NCBI GenBank assembly: GCA_017439235.1
Contig: JAFSJN010000022.1
Span: 56,575-120,574, forward strand
Direction: 5' to 3'
DNA from: Paludibacteraceae bacterium
Lineage (GTDB): Bacteria; Bacteroidota; Bacteroidia; Bacteroidales; Paludibacteraceae
Length of the DNA: 64,000 bases
The position numbers and the translations under genes were made by a program. The notes under the pieces were generated by a model that did not search any database, was not told the origin of the DNA, and was given only the letters and a program-made list of their open reading frames with translations. This document shows positions 37,932 to 47,124 of the stretch, piece by piece. The first letter of the stretch is position 1, and each line of letters starts with the position of its first letter.

Positions 37932-39935
37932 ATGGCAACATTACAAAAAATCAGAAATCATGGCGTCATCCTCCTTGTAGTGGTGGGTTTAGCCATGTTG
38001 GCGTTTATCCTGGGCGACTTTTTGAACTCAGGTAGCAGTTTCTTTAACCGCAGCCGCGAATATGTAGGCGAGATAGAAGGAGTTAAAATCCACTATACCG
38101 ACTATGAGGCCGCCAAAGACCAACTCACTGAAGTATACAAAATCGAGACCGGACGCAACGATTTTGACGAGGATATGGCCTCGCAAATCCGCAATCAGGT
38201 ATGGCAAATGATGCTTATGGACTATACCCTCAAGGCTCAAGCCAAGAAAATCGGTATGGACATCACCGCTGAAGAGCTCAGCGAGTTGTGCATCGGTAAC
38301 AACCCTCACCAACTCATCCGTCAACGTCGCGCCTTCTATGACGAGAACGGACAATTCAACCGCGACAACCTCGTACGTTTCCTCCATTCTATCGACCAGG
38401 AAGCCGAGACTAACGAGCAGGCTGAAAACCTCAAACAGGCTAAAGACTATTGGATGTATTGGGAGAATGCTACCCGTCTCACCTATATGCAGGAGAAGTA
38501 TACCGACCTCATCCAGAAGATGATTACGGCCAATAACATCGATGCTAAGTACCAAGCCATCGCACGTGATAGCAAGGTGGATGTACAATATGTGCTCCAG
38601 CCCTACTATAGCATGCCCGACTCACTCGTTAAGGTACGTTCTCTCGATGTCAAGAAACTCTACAACAAACAAAAACCTCTCTACAAGCAGACTCCTAACC
38701 GTAGTATCGAGTATCTAACCTTTGCTATTATTCCATCAGCACAGGATACTGCAGACACACGCGCCCTTATGGAGAGCATCCAAAATGAGTTCTACACCAC
38801 CGACGATATCGCCTTGGTAGTCAACACCAATTCGGACGTAATGTACGAGGGACGCAACTATTCGGCGACTACCGTGCCTGCTATGTACAAGGACTTTGCC
38901 TTTGCTCGCAATGCTAAAGCCGGCAACGTCACTCCCCTCACCCTCGACAATGGTGTATTCCGTATGGCTCGCCTCGTTAAGTGCGGCTATGCCATGCCTG
39001 ACTCGGTACAACTGCGCCCAGTAGCTCAAGAAGGACAAGAAGAGCAAGAGCCCCGTTGGTACACTGAGGAACAACTGCAACGCAATATTGCCGAGCCTGC
39101 TTTTGCCGGCAAGAAAGGCGATAAGTTCACCGTGCCCATGGGATTAGGTGAAGTTACTATCGAAATTACCAATGTTGCTAAGGCTACTCCCAAGGTGCAA
39201 TTGGCAATCATCGAGCGTGCCGTCACCCCATCCAGCAAGACCTATTCTGTCTTGTATAACCAAGCTAAACAATTTGTCATCAACAACAAGACTGACGAAA
39301 CCTTCCGCGCTGCCGCTCAACAGGCCGGTATGCGTCCGCAACCCGCTTACGGTCTGCAAAAGACCCAAGATAAGATTGCTCAACTCAAGCAGAGCCGTCC
39401 TATCGTGCGCTGGGCTTTCGAGGCTGAAGAAGGACAAGTTAGTGATGTTTTCGAGTGCGGTGACCAATTCGTAGTAGCTCTCCTTACCGAAGTGAACGAT
39501 GGCGAATACCGCGCCCTCAAAGATGTACAACCCGAATTGCAACTCCAGGCCCTCAATCGTCGCAAAGCTGACAAGATGTGCCGCGAGATGCGTAAGGCCA
39601 CTACCCTTGAAGAGGTTGCTGCCATTGCCGGCACTGAGATTAAGAATGCCGAAGGCGTAACACTTTCTGCTAACCGCTTCGCTAACGAAGGTAACGAACC
39701 GAAAGTAGTAGGTCGCGCTTTCAGTGCAGAACCCGGTCAAGTAGTAGTCATCAACGGCAATCAAGGTGCATATGCCCTCGTAGCCGGAACAAAGAACATG
39801 GAAGCCCCTGAATACGACGCTGCAGCTGAGATTCAACAACTCAACATGCGCTTCGCTTATAGTTTACCCTATCAGGCGATTAACCTCATTCAGGAACAAG
39901 CCGATGTCACCGACAACCGCGCTAACTTCCAATAA
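37932..39935 (+). CDS. PpiD/SurA-like periplasmic folding chaperone (peptidylprolyl isomerase family)
   Basis: The 667-aa product begins MATLQKIRNHGVILLVVVG and has one transmembrane helix (residues about 11-31). A SurA-N-like chaperone region follows (YVGEIEGVKIHYTDYEAAKDQLTE...). The middle has a parvulin-like section (residues about 340-560), and the C-terminus is helical. Inner-membrane-anchored PpiD homologues assist folding of exported proteins. It is abundant in Bacteroidota, which lack a simple SurA-only set. A strong terminator follows. Confidence 0.88.
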   Translation: MATLQKIRNHGVILLVVVGLAMLAFILGDFLNSGSSFFNRSREYVGEIEGVKIHYTDYEAAKDQLTEVYKIETGRNDFDEDMASQIRNQVWQMMLMDYTLKAQAKKIGMDITAEELSELCIGNNPHQLIRQRRAFYDENGQFNRDNLVRFLHSIDQEAETNEQAENLKQAKDYWMYWENATRLTYMQEKYTDLIQKMITANNIDAKYQAIARDSKVDVQYVLQPYYSMPDSLVKVRSLDVKKLYNKQKPLYKQTPNRSIEYLTFAIIPSAQDTADTRALMESIQNEFYTTDDIALVVNTNSDVMYEGRNYSATTVPAMYKDFAFARNAKAGNVTPLTLDNGVFRMARLVKCGYAMPDSVQLRPVAQEGQEEQEPRWYTEEQLQRNIAEPAFAGKKGDKFTVPMGLGEVTIEITNVAKATPKVQLAIIERAVTPSSKTYSVLYNQAKQFVINNKTDETFRAAAQQAGMRPQPAYGLQKTQDKIAQLKQSRPIVRWAFEAEEGQVSDVFECGDQFVVALLTEVNDGEYRALKDVQPELQLQALNRRKADKMCREMRKATTLEEVAAIAGTEIKNAEGVTLSANRFANEGNEPKVVGRAFSAEPGQVVVINGNQGAYALVAGTKNMEAPEYDAAAEIQQLNMRFAYSLPYQAINLIQEQADVTDNRANFQ

Positions 39936-39954
39936 TCAGAACAACAACACCATT

Positions 39955-39987
39955 AGAAGCCACCCATCGAGGTGGCTTCTTGTTTTA
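39955..39987 (+). terminator. Terminator after the PpiD-like gene
   Basis: AGAAGCCACC pairs with GGTGGCTTCT around a CATCGA loop, followed by TGTTTT. Confidence 0.85.
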
Positions 39988-40099
39988 TCTCACCCCTATC
40001 CTCTTATATATGCACGCACAACATGCGCGACGAGCAAAGATGACTAATGTGTAAAAATTGACGGAAAAGGTTGATAAACGATACGAAGTGTCATATACA

Positions 40100-40131
40100 T
40101 TTGTATATGTCATTTCTTTTTTGTACCTTTG
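40100..40131 (+). promoter_or_regulatory. Promoter of the hexuronate operon
   Basis: TTTG (40100-40103), 20 bases, TACCTTTG (40124-40131), 44 bases before uxaC. The box is flanked by CATATACATTTGTATATG, an inverted repeat that could be an operator. Confidence 0.75.
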
Positions 40132-40175
40132 CACTCGCAAAAAATAGAGATATTAACCATTTAAACACCTATACA

Positions 40176-41591
40176 ATGAAAGCATTCATGGACAAAGATT
40201 TCCTGTTGCAAACGCAGACGGCGCAGGAGTTGTATCACGAGCATGCAGAGCACATGCCGATTATTGATTATCACTGTCATCTCATCCCGCAGATGGTTGC
40301 CGAGAACAAGCGTTTCGAATCCATCGCACAGATCTGGCTCATGGGCGACCACTACAAATGGCGCGCCATGCGTTCGAATGGTGTGGACGAGCGTTACTGC
40401 ACAGGCAAGGACACGACCGATTGGGAGAAGTTCGAAAAATGGGCAGAGACCGTTCCTTATACTTTCCGTAATCCGTTGTACCACTGGACCCATCTGGAGC
40501 TCAAGACCGCTTTCGGTATCGAGGAGCGTCTGAATCCTGAGACCGCACGTGCCATCTATGACAAGTGCAATGACCTCATTGCCAACGATCCGAAGTTCTG
40601 TCCGCGCGGACTGATGAAACACTATCATGTAGAGCTGGTTTGTACGACCGACGACCCGGCTGACTCCCTCGAATGGCACAAGATGGTCAAGGAAGACCCG
40701 ACCGCAGAGGTACGTATGTTGCCGACTTGGCGTCCGGACGCAGGTATGAATATCGAAGCCGCTACTTGGAAAGCATATATCGAGAAACTCGCTGCTGTGG
40801 CCGGCATGGAGATTCGCAATTTTGCGGATTTGGTAGATGCGCTCCAGAAACGTCATGACTTCTTTGAGTCGATGGGTTGCCGTCTCTCTGACCACGGAAT
40901 CGAGGAGTTCTACGACGAGCCATATACCGATGCAGAGATCAACGCCATCTTCCAGAAAGCCCTCGCCGGCAAGGAACTGAGCGCATACGAGATTCGTCAG
41001 TACAAGCACGCGTATCTCCATGCGCAGGCAGAGATGGACTATGCTTCCGGTTGGACGCAGCAATACCACTACGGTGCGATCCGTAACAATAACTCCAAGA
41101 TGTTCGCGCAACTCGGCGCAGACACCGGTTTCGACTCCATCGGCGAGTTTACGACAGCGAAGGCAATGAGTCATTTCCTCGATGAGATGAATAGCGAAGG
41201 ACACCTCGCCAAGACTATTCTCTATAACCTCAACCCGTGCGCAAATGAAGTGATTGCTACCATGCTGGGTAACTTCCAAGACGGTTCTGTTCCGGGTAAG
41301 ATTCAGTTCGGTTCGGGCTGGTGGTTCCTCGATCAGAAAGACGGTATGGAGAAGCAGATGATGGCTTTGTCCAACCTCGGTCTGTTGAGTCGCCTCGTAG
41401 GTATGTTGACCGACAGCCGTTCGTTCCTCAGCTATCCGCGTCATGAGTACTTCCGTCGTACCTTGTGCAACATCCTCGGCAATGACATCGAGAACGGCAT
41501 GATCCCGTACACTGGCTACGAGAAGAAGCGTGTACAGGATATGGTAGAGGATATCTGCTACAATAACGCGAAGAACTACTTCAAATTCTAA
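40176..41591 (+). CDS. uxaC: Uronate (glucuronate/galacturonate) isomerase
   Basis: The 471-aa product begins MKAFMDKDFLLQTQTAQELY and carries IIDYHCHLIPQ (metal-binding HxH), TFRNPLYHWTHLELKT, and GSGWWFLDQKDGMEKQ, all UxaC signatures. It converts D-glucuronate to fructuronate and D-galacturonate to tagaturonate. ATG at 40176 was chosen; the longer form from 40071 would start upstream of the promoter. It is first in an operon with kdgK, eda and an ExuT-like transporter. Confidence 0.96.
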   Translation: MKAFMDKDFLLQTQTAQELYHEHAEHMPIIDYHCHLIPQMVAENKRFESIAQIWLMGDHYKWRAMRSNGVDERYCTGKDTTDWEKFEKWAETVPYTFRNPLYHWTHLELKTAFGIEERLNPETARAIYDKCNDLIANDPKFCPRGLMKHYHVELVCTTDDPADSLEWHKMVKEDPTAEVRMLPTWRPDAGMNIEAATWKAYIEKLAAVAGMEIRNFADLVDALQKRHDFFESMGCRLSDHGIEEFYDEPYTDAEINAIFQKALAGKELSAYEIRQYKHAYLHAQAEMDYASGWTQQYHYGAIRNNNSKMFAQLGADTGFDSIGEFTTAKAMSHFLDEMNSEGHLAKTILYNLNPCANEVIATMLGNFQDGSVPGKIQFGSGWWFLDQKDGMEKQMMALSNLGLLSRLVGMLTDSRSFLSYPRHEYFRRTLCNILGNDIENGMIPYTGYEKKRVQDMVEDICYNNAKNYFKF

Positions 41592-41606
41592 AAATCAAAG
41601 AATACC

Positions 41607-42017
41607 ATGTTCCTGACTCTTACATTGTTGGTTCTTCTGGCAGTTGCTGTGTTTGTTCTTCCGTGGCTACTAAAAAATCCCTATGCGTTAGTGTTAGTAT
41701 ATATACTACTTATATGCGCAATAGTTGGTGTAAATTGGTATGGTGGTTGGAAGTATGACCATGACAAAGAGCTGCGCTTGGCAGAATTAGGATTTGTCTG
41801 GAGCGGAGGAACAGAAGACAAAATGTTTGCCAATGTTGCTCCGGAAAATATGGAAGAAGTGACTTCGATATACAACTCTCAAATGGGTGTGGGATGGCCG
41901 GCAAAAGTTATCGTAACATGTTTTCCTTTGGTGTTGTTCTCAACAATATTTTATTGGCTCATGGCTTTTTGTCATAGGCTTGTTATTAAAAAGAAAGAGA
42001 AGAATAAAAATTTATAA
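41607..42017 (+). CDS. Orphan membrane protein within the hexuronate operon, 136 aa
   Basis: Hydrophobic segments lie at residues about 2-22, 26-45 and 102-122. A soluble loop (KYDHDKELRLAELGFVWSGG and EDKMFANVAPENMEEV) joins the second and third, and the protein ends KKKEKNKNL. It matches no family I know. It is 16 bases after uxaC and 13 bases before kdgK, so it is co-transcribed. Its base composition is visibly more AT-rich than its neighbours, suggesting a later insertion. A role in uronate uptake or signalling is possible but unproven. Confidence 0.65.
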   Translation: MFLTLTLLVLLAVAVFVLPWLLKNPYALVLVYILLICAIVGVNWYGGWKYDHDKELRLAELGFVWSGGTEDKMFANVAPENMEEVTSIYNSQMGVGWPAKVIVTCFPLVLFSTIFYWLMAFCHRLVIKKKEKNKNL

Positions 42018-42029
42018 AACTCAACAATC

Positions 42030-43055
42030 ATGGCTAAAATTATTACGTTGGGCGAGATCATGCTTCGCCTAAGTCCGGAAGGACAAGATCGTTTCATTCA
42101 ATCTGATCACTTCCGTATCATCCCCGGTGGTGGTGAGGCTAACGTAGCTATTTCGTGCGCTAACTATGGTCACGAGGCGTATCTGGTAACGAAACTGCCG
42201 AAACATGAGATCGGTCAGATTGCTGTTAACTCGCTTCGTCGTTATGGCGTAAAGGACGATTACATCGTTCGTGGCGGCGACCGCGTAGGTCTGTACTACT
42301 GCGAGACCGGTGCTTCGATGCGTCCGTCGAAAGTGATTTACGACCGTGCTCACAGCGCAATCGCTGAGGCTGATCCGAAGGATTTTGACTTCGACAAGAT
42401 CATGGAAGGTGCAGCATGGTTCCACTGGAGCGGAATCACTCCGGCTATCTCGGACAAGGCTGCTGAGATCACGAAGCTGGCTTGCGAGGCTGCAAAGCGT
42501 CACGGTGTAACCGTTTCCGTTGACCTCAACTTCCGCAAGAAACTGTGGACTTCCGAGAAGGCTATCTCGATCATGCGTCCGCTGATGAAGTATGTAGATG
42601 TTTGTATCGGTAACGAAGAGGACGCAGAGTTGTGTCTCGGCTTCAAGCCCGATGCAGATGTAGAAGGCGGCGAGACGAACGCGGAGGGCTACAAGGGCAT
42701 CTTCGAGCAGATGATGAAAGAGTTTGGCTTCAAGTATGTTGTTTCGACGCTTCGCGAGAGCTACAGCGCAACGTTCAACGGCTGGAAGGCTATGATCTAC
42801 AACGGCAAGGAGTTCTACCAGAGCAAGCGTTACGAGATCAACCCGATTATCGACCGCGTAGGCGGTGGTGACAGCTTCTCCGGCGGTCTGATTCACGGTA
42901 TGCTCAAATATCCGGGTGACCAAGCATCGGCTCTTGAGTTCGCAGTGGCTGCTTCGGCTCTGAAGCACACCATCAACGGCGACTACAACCTCGTTTCTGA
43001 GGATGAGGTTCTGAGCCTTGCAGGTGGTAACGCTAACGGACGTGTTCAGCGCTAA
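42030..43055 (+). CDS. kdgK: 2-dehydro-3-deoxygluconokinase (KDG kinase)
   Basis: The 341-aa PfkB-family sugar kinase has the N-terminal signature IPGGGEANVAIS and the C-terminal DRVGGGDSFSGGLIHG with the catalytic Asp in GGGD. KDG kinase features include GLYYCETGASMRPSKVIYDR and AWFHWSGITPA. It phosphorylates KDG to KDPG, the substrate for the next gene. It is preceded by the orphan membrane protein and followed by eda. Confidence 0.93.
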   Translation: MAKIITLGEIMLRLSPEGQDRFIQSDHFRIIPGGGEANVAISCANYGHEAYLVTKLPKHEIGQIAVNSLRRYGVKDDYIVRGGDRVGLYYCETGASMRPSKVIYDRAHSAIAEADPKDFDFDKIMEGAAWFHWSGITPAISDKAAEITKLACEAAKRHGVTVSVDLNFRKKLWTSEKAISIMRPLMKYVDVCIGNEEDAELCLGFKPDADVEGGETNAEGYKGIFEQMMKEFGFKYVVSTLRESYSATFNGWKAMIYNGKEFYQSKRYEINPIIDRVGGGDSFSGGLIHGMLKYPGDQASALEFAVAASALKHTINGDYNLVSEDEVLSLAGGNANGRVQR

Positions 43056-43064
43056 CGCTTATTT

Positions 43065-43093
43065 ATGATTTCAAATTTAAGATTTCAAATTTA
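43065..43093 (+). repeat. Short tandem AT-rich repeat between kdgK and eda
   Basis: GATTTCAAATTTAA is followed by GATTTCAAATTTA just before the eda start. The unit matches the array at 10286-10360. Confidence 0.55.
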
Positions 43094-43761
43094 TGGCAAA
43101 GTTCGATAAATTTCAGGTGATGGCCAAGATTAAGGCTGCACCGATGGTTCCTGTGTTTTACCACAAGGATGTGGAAGTTTGTAAGAACGTGATTAAGGCT
43201 TGTTACGAAGGCGGTGTACGCGCGTTCGAGTTCACCAACCGTGGCGATTTCGCACACGAGGTGTTTGGTGAACTGAGTAAGTGGGTAGCTGTAGAGTGCC
43301 CGGACTTGGCGCTCGGTATCGGTAGCGTCGTAGATGCTCCGACGGCAGCTTTGTACCTCCAACTCGGTGCTAACTTCGTTGTAGGTCCGCTGTTCAACAA
43401 AGACATCGCAGTAGTCTGCAACCGTCGTTGCGTGACGTATTGTCCGGGTTGCCTGACTCCGAGTGAGATTGGCTTGGCACAAGAGGTAGGTTGCGATTTC
43501 ACGAAAGTATTCCCCGGTGATGTAGTAGGTCCGAACCTTGTGAAGGGGCTCATGGCTCCGATGCCGTGGTCGAAGATCATGGTTACCGGTGGTGTAGCTC
43601 CGGAGAAAGAGAACCTCGAGAAATGGTTCGCTGCAGGCGTTTACTGCGTAGGTATGGGCTCCAAATTGTTCCCGTCCGATAAAGTAAAAGCCGGTGACTG
43701 GAAGTACGTGACCGACAAGTGCAAAGAGTGTTTTGACATTATTGCAGCATGCCGCAAATAA
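43093..43761 (+). CDS. eda: KDPG / KHG aldolase
   Basis: The 222-aa class I aldolase has the catalytic Glu region GGVRAFEFTNRGD, GIGSVVDAPTAALYLQLGANFVVGP, and the Schiff-base Lys in TKVFPGDVVGPNLVKG. It cleaves KDPG to pyruvate and glyceraldehyde-3-phosphate, finishing uronate breakdown. It lies 37 bases after kdgK across a short repeat. Confidence 0.93.
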   Translation: MAKFDKFQVMAKIKAAPMVPVFYHKDVEVCKNVIKACYEGGVRAFEFTNRGDFAHEVFGELSKWVAVECPDLALGIGSVVDAPTAALYLQLGANFVVGPLFNKDIAVVCNRRCVTYCPGCLTPSEIGLAQEVGCDFTKVFPGDVVGPNLVKGLMAPMPWSKIMVTGGVAPEKENLEKWFAAGVYCVGMGSKLFPSDKVKAGDWKYVTDKCKECFDIIAACRK

Positions 43762-43785
43762 TTTAGAATTTTAAATCAATTAACT

Positions 43786-45225
43786 ATGAGTACACAACAA
43801 AAACTGATGACTAACTGGCGTTGGTGGCTGTGTTCGTTGCTCTTTGTGGCTACGACCATCAACTATTTGGATCGCCAAGTACTTTCTCTGACCTATGAAG
43901 AGTTCATCAAACCCACGTTCCACTGGACAGATGCCGACTATGGTAATATTACCGGTTTCTTCAGTATTTTCTATGCTATCGCATGCTTGTTTGCCGGTAA
44001 GTTTGTAGACTGGATGGGCACCAAGAAGGGTTACCTGATTGCTATCTTTGTATGGTCGTTAGGTGCTTGTTTACATGCAGCCTGCGGCGTTGTAACGATG
44101 TACGTAGAAGGCTATTCGACAATGGATGCCATGCGTATGGAAACAGCAGCAACCGCCATCTCAGGTATTGCTGCCACGGGTGTTTGGTTATTTCTGCTAT
44201 GCCGCGGCATTTTAGCACTTGGCGAAGCAGGAAACTTCCCTGCGGCTATTAAGGTAACGGCAGAATATTTCCCAAAGAAAGACCGTGCTTTTGCCACATC
44301 GCTCTTTAATGCAGGTGCTTCGGTAGGCGCTTTAGCGGCTCCGCTTTGCATCCCATCTCTGGCCAAGGCTTACGGCTGGGAGATGGCCTTTATCATCATT
44401 GGTGCATTAGGATTCATTTGGATGTTCTTCTGGCAGTTTATGTACGATAAGCCAGAGCGTTCCAGTCATGTTGACGAAGCCGAATTACAATATATTCATC
44501 AAGACGATATCGACTTATCCGCTAAGGATGAATATGCTCCCGTTATCTCCATATGGAAAGCTATGTCTTTCCGTCAAACCTGGGCTTTCATTGTCGGTAA
44601 GTTCTTTACAGATGGTGTTTGGTGGTTCTTCCTATTCTGGGCTCCGAGTTATTTCCAAAATCAGTTCGGATATAAGGCTTCGGAAGGTATCGGCATGGCT
44701 CTTATCTTCACGCTTTATGCTATTGTAACGGTGGTATCGATATGGGGCGGATACTTGCCAAAAGTCTTTGTAGAAAAGAGAGGAATGGAACCCTATTCGG
44801 GTCGTATGCGCGCCATGCTGCTGTTTGCCTTCTTCCCCCTGGCAGCCCTACTGGCTCAGCCGTTAGGTGTACATTTCAATAGCGCCTGGTGGCCGGCTAT
44901 TTTGATTGGTCTGGCCGGTGCGGGACACCAAGCTTGGAGCGCAAACCTCTTCTCAACGGTAGGAGACATGTTCCCCAAGAGCACTATTGCTACAATTACT
45001 GGTATTGGTGCTATGGCCGGTGGTGTAGGCTCGTTGATTATCCAGAAATGTGCAGGTAACCTCTTCACCTATGCCGAGCAAGCCGGCGAGGCTTTCTCGT
45101 TCATGGGCTTTACCGGTAAACCGGCCGGCTATGCCGTGATGTTCTGCTTCTGCGGTATTGCTTACGTGCTGGCTTGGGTAATTATGAAAGGTCTGGTACC
45201 GAAGCATAAACCTATTGTCATTTAA
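43786..45225 (+). CDS. MFS hexuronate transporter (ExuT-like)
   Basis: The 479-aa protein has twelve hydrophobic segments and ExuT/UhpT-family motifs: TINYLDRQVLSLTYEEF, GEAGNFPAAIKVTAEYFPKKDRAFATSLFNAGASVGAL, and GVWWFFLFWAPSYFQNQFG. It is predicted to import glucuronate or galacturonate by proton symport. It is last in the operon and is followed by a terminator. It carries an extended loop near residues 105-125 compared with shorter homologues. Confidence 0.88.
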   Translation: MSTQQKLMTNWRWWLCSLLFVATTINYLDRQVLSLTYEEFIKPTFHWTDADYGNITGFFSIFYAIACLFAGKFVDWMGTKKGYLIAIFVWSLGACLHAACGVVTMYVEGYSTMDAMRMETAATAISGIAATGVWLFLLCRGILALGEAGNFPAAIKVTAEYFPKKDRAFATSLFNAGASVGALAAPLCIPSLAKAYGWEMAFIIIGALGFIWMFFWQFMYDKPERSSHVDEAELQYIHQDDIDLSAKDEYAPVISIWKAMSFRQTWAFIVGKFFTDGVWWFFLFWAPSYFQNQFGYKASEGIGMALIFTLYAIVTVVSIWGGYLPKVFVEKRGMEPYSGRMRAMLLFAFFPLAALLAQPLGVHFNSAWWPAILIGLAGAGHQAWSANLFSTVGDMFPKSTIATITGIGAMAGGVGSLIIQKCAGNLFTYAEQAGEAFSFMGFTGKPAGYAVMFCFCGIAYVLAWVIMKGLVPKHKPIVI

Positions 45226-45242
45226 TAGACGAACATTAATTA

Positions 45243-45274
45243 AAAAGAAGCGGCTCTGATGAGTCGCTTCTTTT
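45243..45274 (+). terminator. Terminator of the hexuronate operon
   Basis: AAGAAGCGGCTC pairs with GAGTCGCTTCTT (one mismatch) around TGAT, followed by TT. Confidence 0.85.
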
Positions 45275-45316
45275 ATGGTTGGACATGGGATTTTTATTGT
45301 TTTATTTGTATGAGCT

Positions 45317-46246
45317 TCATGGTTTGGCCGGTAATGAGACGGGAGTCAGCAGGTTAATGATAGCAAGAGCTGTCATCGCCTCTACTACGGGCACGGCACG
45401 AGTGGCCACACAGGCATCATGACGACCTTTGACACCGGCCTTAGGAGTCGAGGGTGTAGGTTTAAAAACACAGCGGAAGGCTATTTCCGAACCATCCGAT
45501 ATGCCACCGGCTATACCTCCTGAGATATGATTAATCGCAGAGCCGGGCTGAGTAACCCCTCCGAAGCCGGTCCCATATTCAAAGCCCTTACAGGCATTAA
45601 TACTCATCACGGCAAATGCCAGATGGGCTTGGAGTTTATCAAAAATCGGTTCTCCTGTTCCTATAGGCAGACCATTGATGCGGCACTCTACAATACCGCC
45701 AATAGAATCGCCATCTTGTTGGTAGGCCGCAATCGTGTCGTTAAACTTCTCTGGGCATGTTTCAGCACCTACTTGTACCAACTGTGCCTGAATAGAAATA
45801 CCATTTGCAGCCAATTGTTGTTTCGCAATGCACCCTGCCACCACACGTGCTGCCGTCTCGCGCGCCGAGGCTCTGCCACCGCCACGCCAGTCACGGATAC
45901 CGTATTTCTGTTCGTATACGCGGTCGGCATGTCCGATACGGTAAGAATGTTTAAGCCATTCGTAATCGTTGGGGCGGGCATCCTTATTGCGGATAAGGAA
46001 AGCTATGGGCGTACCGAGCGTAACACCATCGAGAACACCGGATAACCATTCTACCTCATCAGGTTCATTTTTAGAGCGGGCTGACGCCCCTGCAATTCCT
46101 TTGCCGGCACGCTTTTCCAACTGCTCACGCAAGAGCGCAAAATCGATATGCAAACCGGCAGGTACACCATCCAGCACACCACCTATAGCCGCTCCATGCG
46201 ACTCTCCGAAGCTGGTAAACGTCCAATTTTCTCCAAAAGTATTCAT
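45317..46246 (-). CDS. aroC: Chorismate synthase (compact form, 309 aa)
   Basis: Diagnostic segments are TSFGESHGAAIGGVLDGVPAG, DWRGGGRASARETAARVVAG, DSIGGIVECRINGLPIGTGEP, GFGGVTQPGSAINHISGGIAGG, and KGRHDACVATRAVPVVEAM. It makes chorismate from EPSP with reduced FMN. ATG at 46246 gives MNTFGENWTFTSFGESHG; longer forms pass through the promoter. At 309 aa it is shorter than the usual 350-390, with short loops after the N-terminal ELKR-type region and before GRHD, but the FMN-binding motifs remain. Confidence 0.94.
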   Translation of the reverse strand: MNTFGENWTFTSFGESHGAAIGGVLDGVPAGLHIDFALLREQLEKRAGKGIAGASARSKNEPDEVEWLSGVLDGVTLGTPIAFLIRNKDARPNDYEWLKHSYRIGHADRVYEQKYGIRDWRGGGRASARETAARVVAGCIAKQQLAANGISIQAQLVQVGAETCPEKFNDTIAAYQQDGDSIGGIVECRINGLPIGTGEPIFDKLQAHLAFAVMSINACKGFEYGTGFGGVTQPGSAINHISGGIAGGISDGSEIAFRCVFKPTPSTPKAGVKGRHDACVATRAVPVVEAMTALAIINLLTPVSLPAKP

Positions 46247-46255
46247 ATTCGACGG

Positions 46256-46287
46256 CAAAATTACTAAAAAGTTTGGATATATCCAAA
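46256..46287 (-). promoter_or_regulatory. Promoter of aroC
   Basis: On the minus strand, TTTG (46287-46284), 20 bases, TAATTTTG (46263-46256). Its -33 box is half of the palindrome TTTGGATATATCCAAA. Confidence 0.75.
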
Positions 46288-46303
46288 AAAAAGTGTATCT
46301 TTG
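46272..46303 (+). promoter_or_regulatory. Promoter of the CE12 esterase operon
   Basis: TTTG (46272-46275), 20 bases, TATCTTTG (46296-46303). It overlaps the aroC promoter across 16 bases. Confidence 0.75.
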
Positions 46304-46331
46304 CACGCTAAACACATAAATTAGAATTAGT

Positions 46332-47123
46332 ATGCGTAAATATTTCATGATTATGTTATCGTGTGCTATGCTATTCGTTTTGACTGGAGCAAGCAAACGT
46401 CCGATAACATTATTTATGGTGGGTGACAGTACAATGGCTGATAAGACCGAATTAGAAGCCTCTCCCGAACGCGGTTGGGGACAATTATTTCCCTCGTTTT
46501 TAGACACCACAAAAGTGTGCATTCAGAATCACGCTAAGAATGGCCGTAGCACACGTAGTTTCTTAGCTGAAGGCCGTTGGGACGAAGTAAAACGTCGTAT
46601 CCGTCGCGGCGATGTGGTGATTATCCAATTCGGCCACAACGATACCAAACAATCCGATCCCAGACGTTATACCAGTATTGAAGACTACGAAGCCAATCTC
46701 ATGCACATGATTGGTGATGCACAACAGGCTAAGGCTTCTGTTATCTTATGCACGCCTATCTCGCGTCGTTATTTCAAAGAAGGCGTCTTTCATCCCCGTC
46801 ACGGTGCCTATCCGGAAGCGGCTCGCCGTGTAGCCGAAAGGATGGATGTGCCGTTATTGGACTTGGAAGCCTCAACAGTTGAATGGTTGACTAAATTAGG
46901 TGACGAGGCATCCAAAGCATTCTTTATGAACGTTGCCCCGGGTGAATGCACCAAGTTCCCTAATGGGAAAACCGACGATACGCATCTACGCGAGAACGGA
47001 GCGCTAACAGTAGGTCAGATGGCCGCCAAGATGATTGTGGAGCAAGAAATTAAACCATTGTGCAAATACATTCGTACAGAGTATACCCAACCTATTTATA
47101 CTACGCCTTGTGGCATTAAATAA
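46332..47123 (+). CDS. Rhamnogalacturonan acetylesterase-type SGNH esterase (CE12-like)
   Basis: The 263-aa secreted protein (signal peptide to about LTGA) has SGNH blocks: I, FMVGDSTMADK with the Ser nucleophile; II, NHAKNGRSTRSF; III, IQFGHNDTKQS; V, TDDTHLRENGA with Asp and His. This set and the length match CE12 rhamnogalacturonan acetylesterases, which remove acetyl groups from pectin. That fits the nearby uronate catabolic operon. It is first in a run with the PCMD and GT2 genes. Confidence 0.88.
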   Translation: MRKYFMIMLSCAMLFVLTGASKRPITLFMVGDSTMADKTELEASPERGWGQLFPSFLDTTKVCIQNHAKNGRSTRSFLAEGRWDEVKRRIRRGDVVIIQFGHNDTKQSDPRRYTSIEDYEANLMHMIGDAQQAKASVILCTPISRRYFKEGVFHPRHGAYPEAARRVAERMDVPLLDLEASTVEWLTKLGDEASKAFFMNVAPGECTKFPNGKTDDTHLRENGALTVGQMAAKMIVEQEIKPLCKYIRTEYTQPIYTTPCGIK

Positions 47124-47124
47124 G

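Noticed and set aside
40161-41444. 427-codon ORF antisense to uxaC
   Set aside because: uxaC is a clear full-length isomerase gene.
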